Below, piece by piece: positions 1-3,775 of a stretch of DNA of 11,581 bases. The notes beneath the pieces were generated by a model. That model saw only the letters and a list, made by a program, of their open reading frames with translations. It searched no databases and was not told the DNA's origin. The DNA lies in NCBI GenBank assembly GCA_002690445.1, contig NZER01000162.1, forward strand, positions 1-11,581, given 5' to 3'. Origin of the DNA: Candidatus Pacearchaeota archaeon. GTDB lineage: Archaea > Nanoarchaeota > Nanoarchaeia > Pacearchaeales > GW2011-AR1. How positions within the stretch are numbered: the first letter of the stretch is position 1; every line of letters begins with the position of its first letter. A program made the position numbers and the translations under genes.

Positions 1-1
1 A

Positions 2-79
2 AGGGCAAACGATTTGTGGCACATCATGCCACCAGAGGGCTATAGCTGGGAGGATGAAAAAGTTAAAGAAATCGCTTGA
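2..79 (+). CDS. 3' end of an upstream gene (partial)
   Basis: An open frame runs in from the left edge and ends at TGA 77-79. It gives about 25 residues ending WEDEKVKEIA, preceded by DLWHIMPPEGYS. The mix of aromatic and charged residues looks like real protein, but I do not recognise the family. The stop codon lies inside the -35 box (TTGACA, 76-81) of the next gene's promoter, the same arrangement seen at the next gene junction, which supports this frame. A second frame is also open from the window edge through to 341. The strong promoter at 76-104 makes a fresh start at 111 more likely than that read-through. The 5' end lies outside the window. Confidence 0.55.
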   Translation, partial: RANDLWHIMPPEGYSWEDEKVKEIA

Positions 80-104
80 CAAAGTGACTTTCTTGTGGTA
101 TATT
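66..104 (+). promoter_or_regulatory. sigma70-type promoter P1, predicted leaderless start
   Basis: The -35 box TTGACA is at 76-81, the spacer is 17 nt, and the -10 box TATATT is at 99-104 with an extended TGG at 96-98. AAGAAA at 66-71 sits 4 nt upstream of the -35, as it does at the 373 and 911 genes. ATG 111 lies 6 nt after the -10, where +1 is expected, so the mRNA should have no leader. There is no room for a Shine-Dalgarno sequence in the transcript. The 40 nt at 75-114 match 1570-1609 at 39 positions. Confidence 0.88.
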
Positions 105-110
105 ATACTA

Positions 111-341
111 ATGATTAAGAACGGTAAAAAACAAAACGTAGTTTCCACCAACCGAAAGCAGAACATGGCAGCCGCCAAGGTGTGCGAAACCCACAACGAA
201 GCCATTGGCCTGTTTCGGGCGTTACAACACGCCAACGACATGGGAACAGGTGAAGATGATTTTGATGAGTTGGCAGAGCATTTCATCAACAAGCAAGGGC
301 TTACAGACTACTGCGAAAACGGATTCAAAGAAACCTCTTGA
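111..341 (+). CDS. small orphan protein, 76 aa
   Basis: I do not recognise this protein. It has a basic, Asn/Lys-rich N-terminus (about residues 1-18, MIKNGKKQ...), then a probably helical segment (AAAKVCETHNEAIGLFRALQHAND), then an acidic stretch (GEDDFDELAEHF). It has two Cys and no membrane segment or signal peptide. The frame stays open further upstream and an ATG exists at 54, but that start would place promoter P1 inside the gene. ATG 111 coincides with the predicted transcription start and matches six sister genes. The stop TGA 339-341 is embedded in the -35 box of the next promoter. It is likely a phage accessory or early protein, by context only. Confidence 0.75.
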   Translation: MIKNGKKQNVVSTNRKQNMAAAKVCETHNEAIGLFRALQHANDMGTGEDDFDELAEHFINKQGLTDYCENGFKETS

Positions 342-366
342 CAAACACCCTTTTGTGTGTTATATT
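328..366 (+). promoter_or_regulatory. sigma70-type promoter P2, predicted leaderless start
   Basis: TTGACA is at 338-343, the spacer is 17 nt, and TATATT is at 361-366 with extended TGT at 358-360. AAGAAA is at 328-333, 4 nt before the -35. ATG 373 is 6 nt after the -10. The -35 box contains the TGA stop (339-341) of the preceding gene. Confidence 0.88.
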
Positions 367-372
367 ATACTA

Positions 373-552
373 ATGAACAACAACAAAAGCCTACCAACCG
401 AAGCGCAGATTGTTTCAATTCGCGCCACAGCAGAAGAAGCGAGAAAATTAAACGAAAGCCTTCTCGCCAAAACAACCGTTATTAAAAAAGCGATTATTGA
501 TGATATAGAAATACCAAACGGCCCAATGTTGATAAACGGGCAATGGTGGTAG
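373..552 (+). CDS. small orphan protein, 59 aa
   Basis: I recognise no family. The protein starts MNNNKSLPTEAQIV, followed by a long amphipathic helix candidate (about residues 12-45, rich in Ala, Glu and Lys). A short tail with PNGPMLINGQWW could form a beta turn or an interaction tail. It has no Cys, signal peptide or membrane span. The start is set by the promoter at 338-366, which puts +1 at ATG 373. Upstream in-frame starts (for example 205) would run through the previous gene and this promoter. Its last 10 nt overlap the start of the next gene, suggesting one transcript and coupled translation. Confidence 0.75.
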   Translation: MNNNKSLPTEAQIVSIRATAEEARKLNESLLAKTTVIKKAIIDDIEIPNGPMLINGQWW

Positions 553-788
553 GTGTAAGGGTAGACGTGGGAGAAGAAAGAAACATTCCAGATTTTGCTA
601 TTTTTCAAAACGATAGAACGAGAGTCTCCGGCCTATGGACAAAAGAAAACGGCAAGTGGGTACAGTGTTCGGAGAGTGAATATGAGGCTATTGCTTTCGT
701 GGCTCACTTACTCAGAAGCGCATCAGACCCACAGCTTGTTTTGTCCACTATAGCGGAACAAGTTAGAAAAATGCATGAAGGCGAGTAA
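543..788 (+). CDS. small orphan protein, 81 aa, coupled to upstream gene
   Basis: I do not recognise this protein. The N-terminal half (MVVGVRVDVGEERN...DFAIFQND, then GLWTKENGKWVQC) looks like beta strands. The C-terminal half (EYEAIAFVAHLLRSA...LVLSTIAEQVRKM) looks like two amphipathic helices. ATG 543 overlaps the end of the preceding gene by 10 nt. It is the only gene before 2239 without its own TTGACA/TATATT promoter, and it has no clear Shine-Dalgarno, so it is probably translated by coupling from the preceding cistron. In-frame GTG codons just downstream (546, 567) are alternative starts. The TAA stop (786-788) lies in the left arm of a long hairpin. Confidence 0.68.
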   Translation: MVVGVRVDVGEERNIPDFAIFQNDRTRVSGLWTKENGKWVQCSESEYEAIAFVAHLLRSASDPQLVLSTIAEQVRKMHEGE

Positions 789-828
789 GTTGGCATAGGG
801 CGTGCGGCCGCGCCGATCACAACTTACT
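784..828 (+). repeat. long inverted repeat (hairpin H1) at gene end
   Basis: AGTAAGTTG (784-792) pairs with CAACTTACT (820-828), a perfect 9-bp outer stem. GGCGTG (799-804) can pair with CGCGCC (809-814), giving a GC-rich top. The stop codon of the preceding gene lies in the left arm. A related hairpin with the same outer-arm sequence occurs at 1472-1516. No T-run follows directly, so it is not a textbook rho-independent terminator. It may stabilise or process the mRNA 3' end, or bind a protein. Confidence 0.6.
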
Positions 829-836
829 ACAAAAAC

Positions 837-857
837 TTATTCATAGCCTGTGGATAA
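837..857 (+). promoter_or_regulatory. DnaA-box-like inverted pair upstream of P4
   Basis: TGTGGATAA at 849-857 is an exact reverse-strand match to the DnaA consensus TTATCCACA. TTATTCATA at 837-845 is a weaker match facing it across 3 nt (GCC). The pair ends 18 nt before the -35 of promoter P4. It could bind host DnaA, a phage repressor using a similar site, or be part of an origin; only the sequence match is seen. Confidence 0.4.
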
Positions 858-865
858 ATTTCATC

Positions 866-904
866 AAGAAAGTCATTGACAAACCCCTGTTTGTGTAGTA
901 TATT
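866..904 (+). promoter_or_regulatory. sigma70-type promoter P4, predicted leaderless start
   Basis: TTGACA is at 876-881, the spacer is 17 nt, and TATATT is at 899-904. AAGAAA at 866-871 is again 4 nt before the -35. The base pair before the -10 is TAG instead of the extended TGn. ATG 911 is 6 nt after the -10. Confidence 0.87.
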
Positions 905-910
905 ATAACA

Positions 911-1282
911 ATGAACAACGAACTGAACACCATCACCAGCCCGAAGTCTCTCGCCAATCTCATCGCCCTATGGCAGGATGAGGCTGATCGCCTTAACGCA
1001 GAGCGTACAGAGGGCGAGCAGACATGGGTAGCTACAGCCCAGAACGTAGGCTATGGCTATTGCTCTGACTACTTCAAGTATGAGGCAGACAACTGCATAC
1101 GCCCACGCTGGATGTGTGACTGGCCCGTAGAGAAGCTGGCCCACACGTACGCCACCATGTACCGGGATGTCAATGAGGCGGAAGCTCGTGAGGCTGCCCG
1201 TGAGGCAGAGGGTAATCGCAAGGTGGAGGAGGCCATGCAGTCTAGCCCAGCCTTCACCATCGGCGACCTGTGCGCGCTGTAA
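911..1282 (+). CDS. orphan protein, 123 aa
   Basis: This is the largest gene of the small-gene array. I do not recognise the family. The N-terminal part (SPKSLANLIALWQDEADRLN) is helical. A middle aromatic and Cys-containing section follows (GYGYCSDYFKYEADNCIRPRWMCDW, with C51, C62 and C69), which could bind a metal or form a small fold. Residues about 86-109 are a charged, Ala/Glu/Arg-rich helix with coiled-coil character (DVNEAEAREAAREAEG). The tail is SPAFTIGDLCAL. The coding sequence is visibly GC-richer than genes on either side, suggesting a different origin. The start is fixed by promoter P4. The stop TAA (1280-1282) lies within a TGTAAATAA element just before the next promoter. Confidence 0.78.
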   Translation: MNNELNTITSPKSLANLIALWQDEADRLNAERTEGEQTWVATAQNVGYGYCSDYFKYEADNCIRPRWMCDWPVEKLAHTYATMYRDVNEAEAREAAREAEGNRKVEEAMQSSPAFTIGDLCAL

Positions 1283-1323
1283 ATAACTTTTCTCTTGACA
1301 ATTAACCTCTTGCGTGTTATATT
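1278..1323 (+). promoter_or_regulatory. sigma70-type promoter P5, predicted leaderless start
   Basis: TTGACA is at 1295-1300, the spacer is 17 nt, and TATATT is at 1318-1323 with extended TGT at 1315-1317. ATG 1330 is 6 nt after the -10. A weak DnaA-like TGTAAATAA is at 1278-1286, overlapping the stop of the preceding gene. AAGAAA is absent here. Confidence 0.85.
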
Positions 1324-1329
1324 CTTATT

Positions 1330-1473
1330 ATGAGCAACGACCCATATAGCCAGATGACTGATGATGACCACGCTGACCTGTGTGCGTGGATAGATGACCT
1401 CGATACAGAGCCAGCCTATGATGATGAGGGTGTGAGGTGTGGGTGCGAGGATGCACCGTGTTGCGGGTGCTAG
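1330..1473 (+). CDS. 47-aa acidic protein with Cys-rich C-terminus
   Basis: This gene is short enough to be skipped by most gene finders, but it sits exactly at the predicted +1 of promoter P5 and ends at TAG 1471-1473. The protein starts MSNDPYSQMTDDDHADLC and is strongly acidic. The last 12 residues are RCGCEDAPCCGC, with C37, C39, C44, C45 and C47; C18 is a sixth Cys. The CxC-x4-CCxC cluster suggests a zinc or other metal site, or a disulfide-bonded knot. Short CxxED-PCCGC-like tails occur, as far as I recall, in other phage hypothetical proteins; I cannot name a family. The stop codon directly abuts hairpin H2. Confidence 0.78.
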   Translation: MSNDPYSQMTDDDHADLCAWIDDLDTEPAYDDEGVRCGCEDAPCCGC

Positions 1474-1516
1474 TAACTTGGCATGGAACGTGCCGCACGC
1501 CGCATGCCAACTTACT
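1472..1516 (+). repeat. long inverted repeat (hairpin H2), sister of H1
   Basis: The arm at 1472-1485 (AGTAACTTGGCATG) pairs with 1503-1516 (CATGCCAACTTACT): 14 positions with a single C-C mismatch. An inner CGTG (1489-1492) can pair with CACG (1496-1499). The outer arm shares AGTAAnTTGGCAT with H1 at 784-796. Like H1, it begins at or beside a stop codon and precedes a DnaA-like 9-mer and a promoter. It is strongly structured, but no T-run follows directly. Confidence 0.7.
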
Positions 1517-1523
1517 CGGTAGG

Positions 1524-1559
1524 ACAGCCGTTGTCCCACTGGCTGTGAATAACTTTTTT
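1524..1559 (+). terminator. possible weak rho-independent terminator
   Basis: ACAGCC (1524-1529) can pair with GGCTGT (1541-1546), and a T6 run follows at 1554-1559. The 7-nt gap before the T-run and the 11-nt loop make this weak. An alternative fold, GGACA/TGTCC (1522-1536), competes. It lies after H2 and before promoter P6, where a terminator would make sense. Confidence 0.35.
1544..1552 (-). promoter_or_regulatory. DnaA-box-like 9-mer upstream of P6
   Basis: TGTGAATAA is the reverse complement of TTATTCACA, which fits TTATNCACA. It ends 18 nt before the -35 of P6, the same distance as the 849-857 box is from P4. Confidence 0.4.
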
Positions 1560-1599
1560 AAGAAAACCCCTTGACAAAGTGACGTTCTTGTGGTATATT
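1560..1599 (+). promoter_or_regulatory. sigma70-type promoter P6, predicted leaderless start
   Basis: TTGACA is at 1571-1576, the spacer is 17 nt, and TATATT is at 1594-1599 with extended TGG at 1591-1593. AAGAAA at 1560-1565 is 5 nt before the -35. ATG 1606 is 6 nt after the -10. It is nearly identical to P1, including the spacer, which a promoter does not need to conserve. Confidence 0.88.
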
Positions 1600-1605
1600 A
1601 TACTA

Positions 1606-1821
1606 ATGAATGACAGAGAACTAAAGATGGCAGAGATGGCAGAGATGAACAAAGCCTTTGATGATTTCGACAAGGCTTGTGCCAAGGCGATTGGCGCGTG
1701 CCAAGACTTTATTGACATGGACATTAACAAGACCACCAAACCTACGCTTGAGGTACGGGATAGCACCCCGCCTATGACGTGCGAAAAAACACCGACACAG
1801 CGTGATGAGGTGGCAAATTAG
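1606..1821 (+). CDS. small orphan protein, 71 aa
   Basis: I recognise no family. The N-terminal half is an acidic, Ala/Met-rich helix (MNDRELKMAEMAEMNKAFDDFD) containing a short MAE repeat, followed by KACAKAIGACQDFIDMD with two Cys. The C-terminal third is Thr/Pro-rich and probably disordered (NKTTKPTLEVRDSTPPMTC...). ATG 1606 is at the predicted +1 of promoter P6; an in-frame ATG at 1579 would lie inside that promoter. The stop TAG (1819-1821) directly abuts a DnaA-like 9-mer. Confidence 0.75.
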   Translation: MNDRELKMAEMAEMNKAFDDFDKACAKAIGACQDFIDMDINKTTKPTLEVRDSTPPMTCEKTPTQRDEVAN

Positions 1822-1830
1822 TTATTCACA
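1822..1830 (+). promoter_or_regulatory. DnaA-box-like 9-mer upstream of P7
   Basis: TTATTCACA matches TTATNCACA. It starts right after the preceding stop codon and ends 4 nt before the -35 of P7, close enough that a bound protein could affect RNA polymerase. Its orientation is opposite to the boxes near P4 and P6. Confidence 0.4.
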
Positions 1831-1834
1831 ACCC

Positions 1835-1863
1835 TTGACAAAGTAACATTCTTATGGTATATT
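1835..1863 (+). promoter_or_regulatory. sigma70-type promoter P7, predicted leaderless start
   Basis: TTGACA is at 1835-1840, the spacer is 17 nt, and TATATT is at 1858-1863 with extended TGG at 1855-1857. ATG 1869 is 5 nt after the -10. The spacer is still close to those of P1 and P6. AAGAAA is absent. Confidence 0.86.
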
Positions 1864-1868
1864 TAGAT

Positions 1869-2093
1869 ATGACAGCAAACAAAGAGAACATCGAATTCGA
1901 CGATAATCCGTTCATCCTACCAGCGTTACTCGACAATGCAGAGCATGGTTGGCTAAACGTAAATGGAGAGATTCTCCGAATCACAAACATTCATAACTTT
2001 GATGATTTCGGAGTTGAGCAAGACACGTTAACCCTTGAGGATGGCAGAGAGTTCGTTACTCAAGACGGTGGCAGTACATTTGAGGAGATCTAG
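1869..2093 (+). CDS. small acidic orphan protein, 74 aa
   Basis: I recognise no family. The protein is acidic with a probable beta-rich fold: a lead of ENIEFDDNPFILPALLDNAEHG, then WLNVNGEILRITNI, then DTLTLEDGREFVTQDGG, resembling a small barrel or sheet. It has no Cys, signal peptide or membrane span. An in-frame ATG at 1854 lies in the promoter spacer; ATG 1869 sits at the predicted +1 and matches the sister genes. The next promoter begins 9 nt after the stop. Confidence 0.76.
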   Translation: MTANKENIEFDDNPFILPALLDNAEHGWLNVNGEILRITNIHNFDDFGVEQDTLTLEDGREFVTQDGGSTFEEI

Positions 2094-2102
2094 TCTTTAC
2101 GC

Positions 2103-2131
2103 TTGACAATGACACGCAACTGTGGTATATT
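2103..2131 (+). promoter_or_regulatory. sigma70-type promoter P8, predicted leaderless start
   Basis: TTGACA is at 2103-2108, the spacer is 17 nt, and TATATT is at 2126-2131 with extended TGG at 2123-2125. ATG 2137 is 5 nt after the -10. No DnaA-like box or AAGAAA element is seen upstream. Confidence 0.86.
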
Positions 2132-2136
2132 ACAGC

Positions 2137-2238
2137 ATGAAAGAAAACAAAGACCTCATCATTGCCAGCGTTATGTTTGGCTCAATCACAACCCTCTTGC
2201 TTGTCGCTATCTTTGTGGCAGCAGTAGAACAGATGTAA
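2137..2238 (+). CDS. 33-aa single-span membrane miniprotein
   Basis: This tiny gene sits exactly at the predicted +1 of promoter P8 and ends at TAA 2236-2238. The protein has a short charged head (MKENKD), then about 24 mostly hydrophobic residues (LIIASVMFGSITTLLLVAIF and on) and a short EQM tail. That is one transmembrane helix with almost nothing outside the membrane. A Lys-containing head suggests N-in topology. Such miniproteins in phages include holin-like, antiholin-like and superinfection-exclusion proteins, but nothing here picks among them. The dedicated strong promoter is the main evidence that it is real. Confidence 0.72.
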   Translation: MKENKDLIIASVMFGSITTLLLVAIFVAAVEQM

Positions 2239-2311
2239 CCCCCCCTTTCCAAAAAAACATTTGAGAGCAGAAAAAAACCTTGCCCCTTGTAAAACACAAA
2301 ACGAACAAACT

Positions 2312-2569
2312 ATGAAAATCAACAACTGGTACGAAGTAAGAGCAGACGGCGAAAAGGTCGCTGCGTTTGGCCCCATCTCTCGCGAAGCATCAACACAAGC
2401 CTTTAAGATTGTCGACGATACGCGAAGCGACCTGTATAGAGAAAAAGTTTTGCAAATCGTTGCCATGCCTAGCGAGGAAATCATTTTTGAGACACACCCG
2501 ACACGACTTGAGGTCGAACCACCAGTTGGATGTGTCACTTCACTTCCTTATGAGCTATTCGTGATGTAA
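2312..2569 (+). CDS. small orphan protein, 85 aa
   Basis: I recognise no family. The start MKINNWYEVRADGEKVAAFGPISREASTQ suggests a beta hairpin followed by a helix, as in small phage proteins that handle a displayed value or index. The middle has DDTRSDLYREKVLQIVAM, and the tail is hydrophobic and Pro-containing (EVEPPVGCVTSLPYELFVM). ATG 2312 is chosen over an in-frame TTG at 2261. This gene breaks the pattern of its neighbours: no TTGACA/TATATT pair lies in front of it and no clear Shine-Dalgarno is visible. It may be read from P8 or from an unrecognised promoter. It is followed by a terminator. Confidence 0.66.
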   Translation: MKINNWYEVRADGEKVAAFGPISREASTQAFKIVDDTRSDLYREKVLQIVAMPSEEIIFETHPTRLEVEPPVGCVTSLPYELFVM

Positions 2570-2624
2570 ATTCACTTTTTGGAAGCGAGCAAGACGACCA
2601 GCTAATATATAAAGACCCGCCCCC

Positions 2625-2656
2625 CCTTTTTCAGATTACAAAAAGGTGTTTTTTTT
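2625..2656 (+). terminator. rho-independent terminator closing the small-gene array
   Basis: CCTTTTT (2625-2631) pairs with AAAAAGG (2640-2646) around an 8-nt loop, followed after 2 nt by a T8 run (2649-2656). The stem is A-T rich, so strength is moderate, but the layout is classic. It separates the array from the sugar operon. A C7 run lies just before (2620-2626) and a G-rich stretch (GGGGTGGGGGG, 2665-2675) just after. Confidence 0.7.
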
Positions 2657-2760
2657 ATAAAACAGGGGTGGGGGGTAAATTTCTCTCTCCCCGAAAAATG
2701 AAGCCAAACCAATTTATAATTATTAATAAATATTTGACGAAACAGATATAACACGCAAAA

Positions 2761-2789
2761 TTAGATCTTTAAAGCTTCGCCGCTATAAT
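2761..2789 (+). promoter_or_regulatory. probable promoter of the sugar operon
   Basis: TATAAT (2784-2789) is a perfect -10. TTAGAT (2761-2766) is a weak -35 at 17 nt. Very AT-rich DNA at 2711-2733, including ATTTAT/ATAAAT arms (2712-2717, 2726-2731), could act as an upstream activating element. The first gene's ATG (2798) is 8 nt after the -10, so the leader would be only about 2 nt. It differs clearly from P1-P8, suggesting separate control. TTGACG at 2734-2739 has no -10 at a proper distance. Confidence 0.55.
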
Positions 2790-2797
2790 AGAGAACT

Positions 2798-3406
2798 ATG
2801 TACTACAGCGCAACAAGTCGAGAAGATTTCCTGAAGCACGTTCAGCCCCTTGTGGGCAAAAACAGCGTCTGCGTAGAAGTCGGGGTTGAAGATGGCTTTT
2901 TTTCTGAAATGATATTAAATGAAATTAACCCAAGACAACTATTCTTAGTAGATCCGTGGGAAGTGGGGAGCGACAAAAACTCAACAGAGAAAAGCTATAA
3001 AGAAATAGATAATCTACCGACTGCTTACAGTGATGAGAGGATGTTAGAAAAAGTAAAAGAAAAATTCTCGGATCAAATTGAAAATAACAAAATTATAATA
3101 AAAAAAGGATTTTCTTATGATATTGTAGACGAATTTCCTGACGACTTTTTTGATTTTATTTATATTGACGCATGCCATCTGTATGAAAGCGTTAAAGCGG
3201 ATTTAAAAATGTTTTTACCTAAATTAAAAGCAGGAGGCTTAATGTGTGGGCATGACTACCTTGATAAGTATGGCTTTGGGGTAGTTCAGGCCGTAAATGA
3301 ATTTGTCGTTGATAATAACTTTGAATTAATTACTCTTCATACAATTCAAGAAGGGCAATGGGGTAGCAGGATGGGCGCGGGTGATTTTGCACTAAAAAGA
3401 TTATGA
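2798..3406 (+). CDS. class I SAM-dependent methyltransferase (Methyltransf_24 type)
   Basis: This is a soluble cytoplasmic methyltransferase of 202 aa, full length for the family. SAM-binding motif I is VEVGVEDG (residues 27-33 core), with the acidic residue after strand 2 at D52 (FLVDPW). The downstream signature FIYIDACHLYESVKADL (residues 120-136) and GHDY (151-154) are typical of this family, where IDGDHxYExV and GHDY are usual; here GDH reads ACH. Family members methylate sugars or small metabolites. As first gene of a rhamnose/glycan operon it most likely methylates a sugar or a sugar-linked group, which is an inference. No Shine-Dalgarno is seen at usable distance, consistent with a near-leaderless start. 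The next gene looks like a decayed copy of its C-terminal half. Confidence 0.85.
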   Translation: MYYSATSREDFLKHVQPLVGKNSVCVEVGVEDGFFSEMILNEINPRQLFLVDPWEVGSDKNSTEKSYKEIDNLPTAYSDERMLEKVKEKFSDQIENNKIIIKKGFSYDIVDEFPDDFFDFIYIDACHLYESVKADLKMFLPKLKAGGLMCGHDYLDKYGFGVVQAVNEFVVDNNFELITLHTIQEGQWGSRMGAGDFALKRL

Positions 3407-3418
3407 AGAGCGACCGTG

Positions 3419-3775
3419 ATGAAAGTTTCGCATAAATCTTTATCCGCTTTAGAAGAATGTTTCAGAGCGATTGTAGAAAAACACGAAAAAATAGAAATAA
3501 TTAAAAAATTCGATGAAAACGCCGCTAAAGAAATCGACGATAGTAGCTTAGATGTAGTTTTTATTAAAGGAGACCAAAAAATAAAAAAAAATCTAGACAT
3601 TTGGTTTCCGAAAGTAAAATACAACGCATTTATATGTGGGAATAATTATAGAGGTGATACAAAAAAAGAAATATGTAAATTTATTATTAATTATCTCGTC
3701 AAACATGGCCCTAGGAATTGGCAAACGCCTATAAAAAGCTTTCCAGATTCAACTTGGGTATTTAGAAAAATATGA
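3419..3775 (+). CDS. half-length methyltransferase-like protein, probable remnant
   Basis: This 118-aa protein (119 if GTG 3416 is used) resembles only the C-terminal half of the preceding methyltransferase. LDVVFIKGDQKIKKNL, then IWFPKVKYNAFICGNNY, lines up with the neighbour's FIYIDACHLYESVKADL and LPKLKAGGLMCGHDY. SAM-binding motif I is missing entirely. The usual IDGDH reads IKGDQ and GHDY reads GNNY, so the expected catalytic and metal-contacting residues are changed. It is probably catalytically dead: a decayed tandem duplicate, or a fragment kept as a structural partner. The frame is intact and ends in a 4-nt ATGA overlap with rmlA. GAAGAG at 3405-3410 is a plausible Shine-Dalgarno for ATG 3419. 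Confidence 0.7.
   Translation: MKVSHKSLSALEECFRAIVEKHEKIEIIKKFDENAAKEIDDSSLDVVFIKGDQKIKKNLDIWFPKVKYNAFICGNNYRGDTKKEICKFIINYLVKHGPRNWQTPIKSFPDSTWVFRKI

Noticed and set aside
16..32. Hairpin GTGGCA/TGCCAC with a 5-nt loop.
   Set aside because: It falls inside the upstream coding frame, has a short stem and no T-run, and does not share the arm sequence of H1/H2.
54..110. Earlier start (ATG 54) for the first small gene.
   Set aside because: It would put the P1 -35 and -10 boxes inside the coding sequence; residues 1-19 would merely translate the promoter.
1069..1539. Long antisense open frame (156 codons).
   Set aside because: It crosses two plus-strand genes, a promoter and hairpin H2, and the product is low-complexity Ser/Arg/Ala. 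It is a shadow of GC-rich genes.
75..1609. Regularly recurring ~40-nt repeats resembling a CRISPR array.
   Set aside because: Copies are 220-540 nt apart with genes between them, and each is a sigma70 promoter. There are no uniform spacers and no cas genes.
2182..2538. Antisense open frame (118 codons) across the 33-aa and 85-aa genes.
   Set aside because: No promoter or recognisable protein feature is seen, and its product is Ser/Cys-rich as expected for an antisense frame.
2734..2739. TTGACG as the -35 of the sugar operon.
   Set aside because: No acceptable -10 lies 15-19 nt downstream. TATAAT at 2784-2789 needs a different -35.
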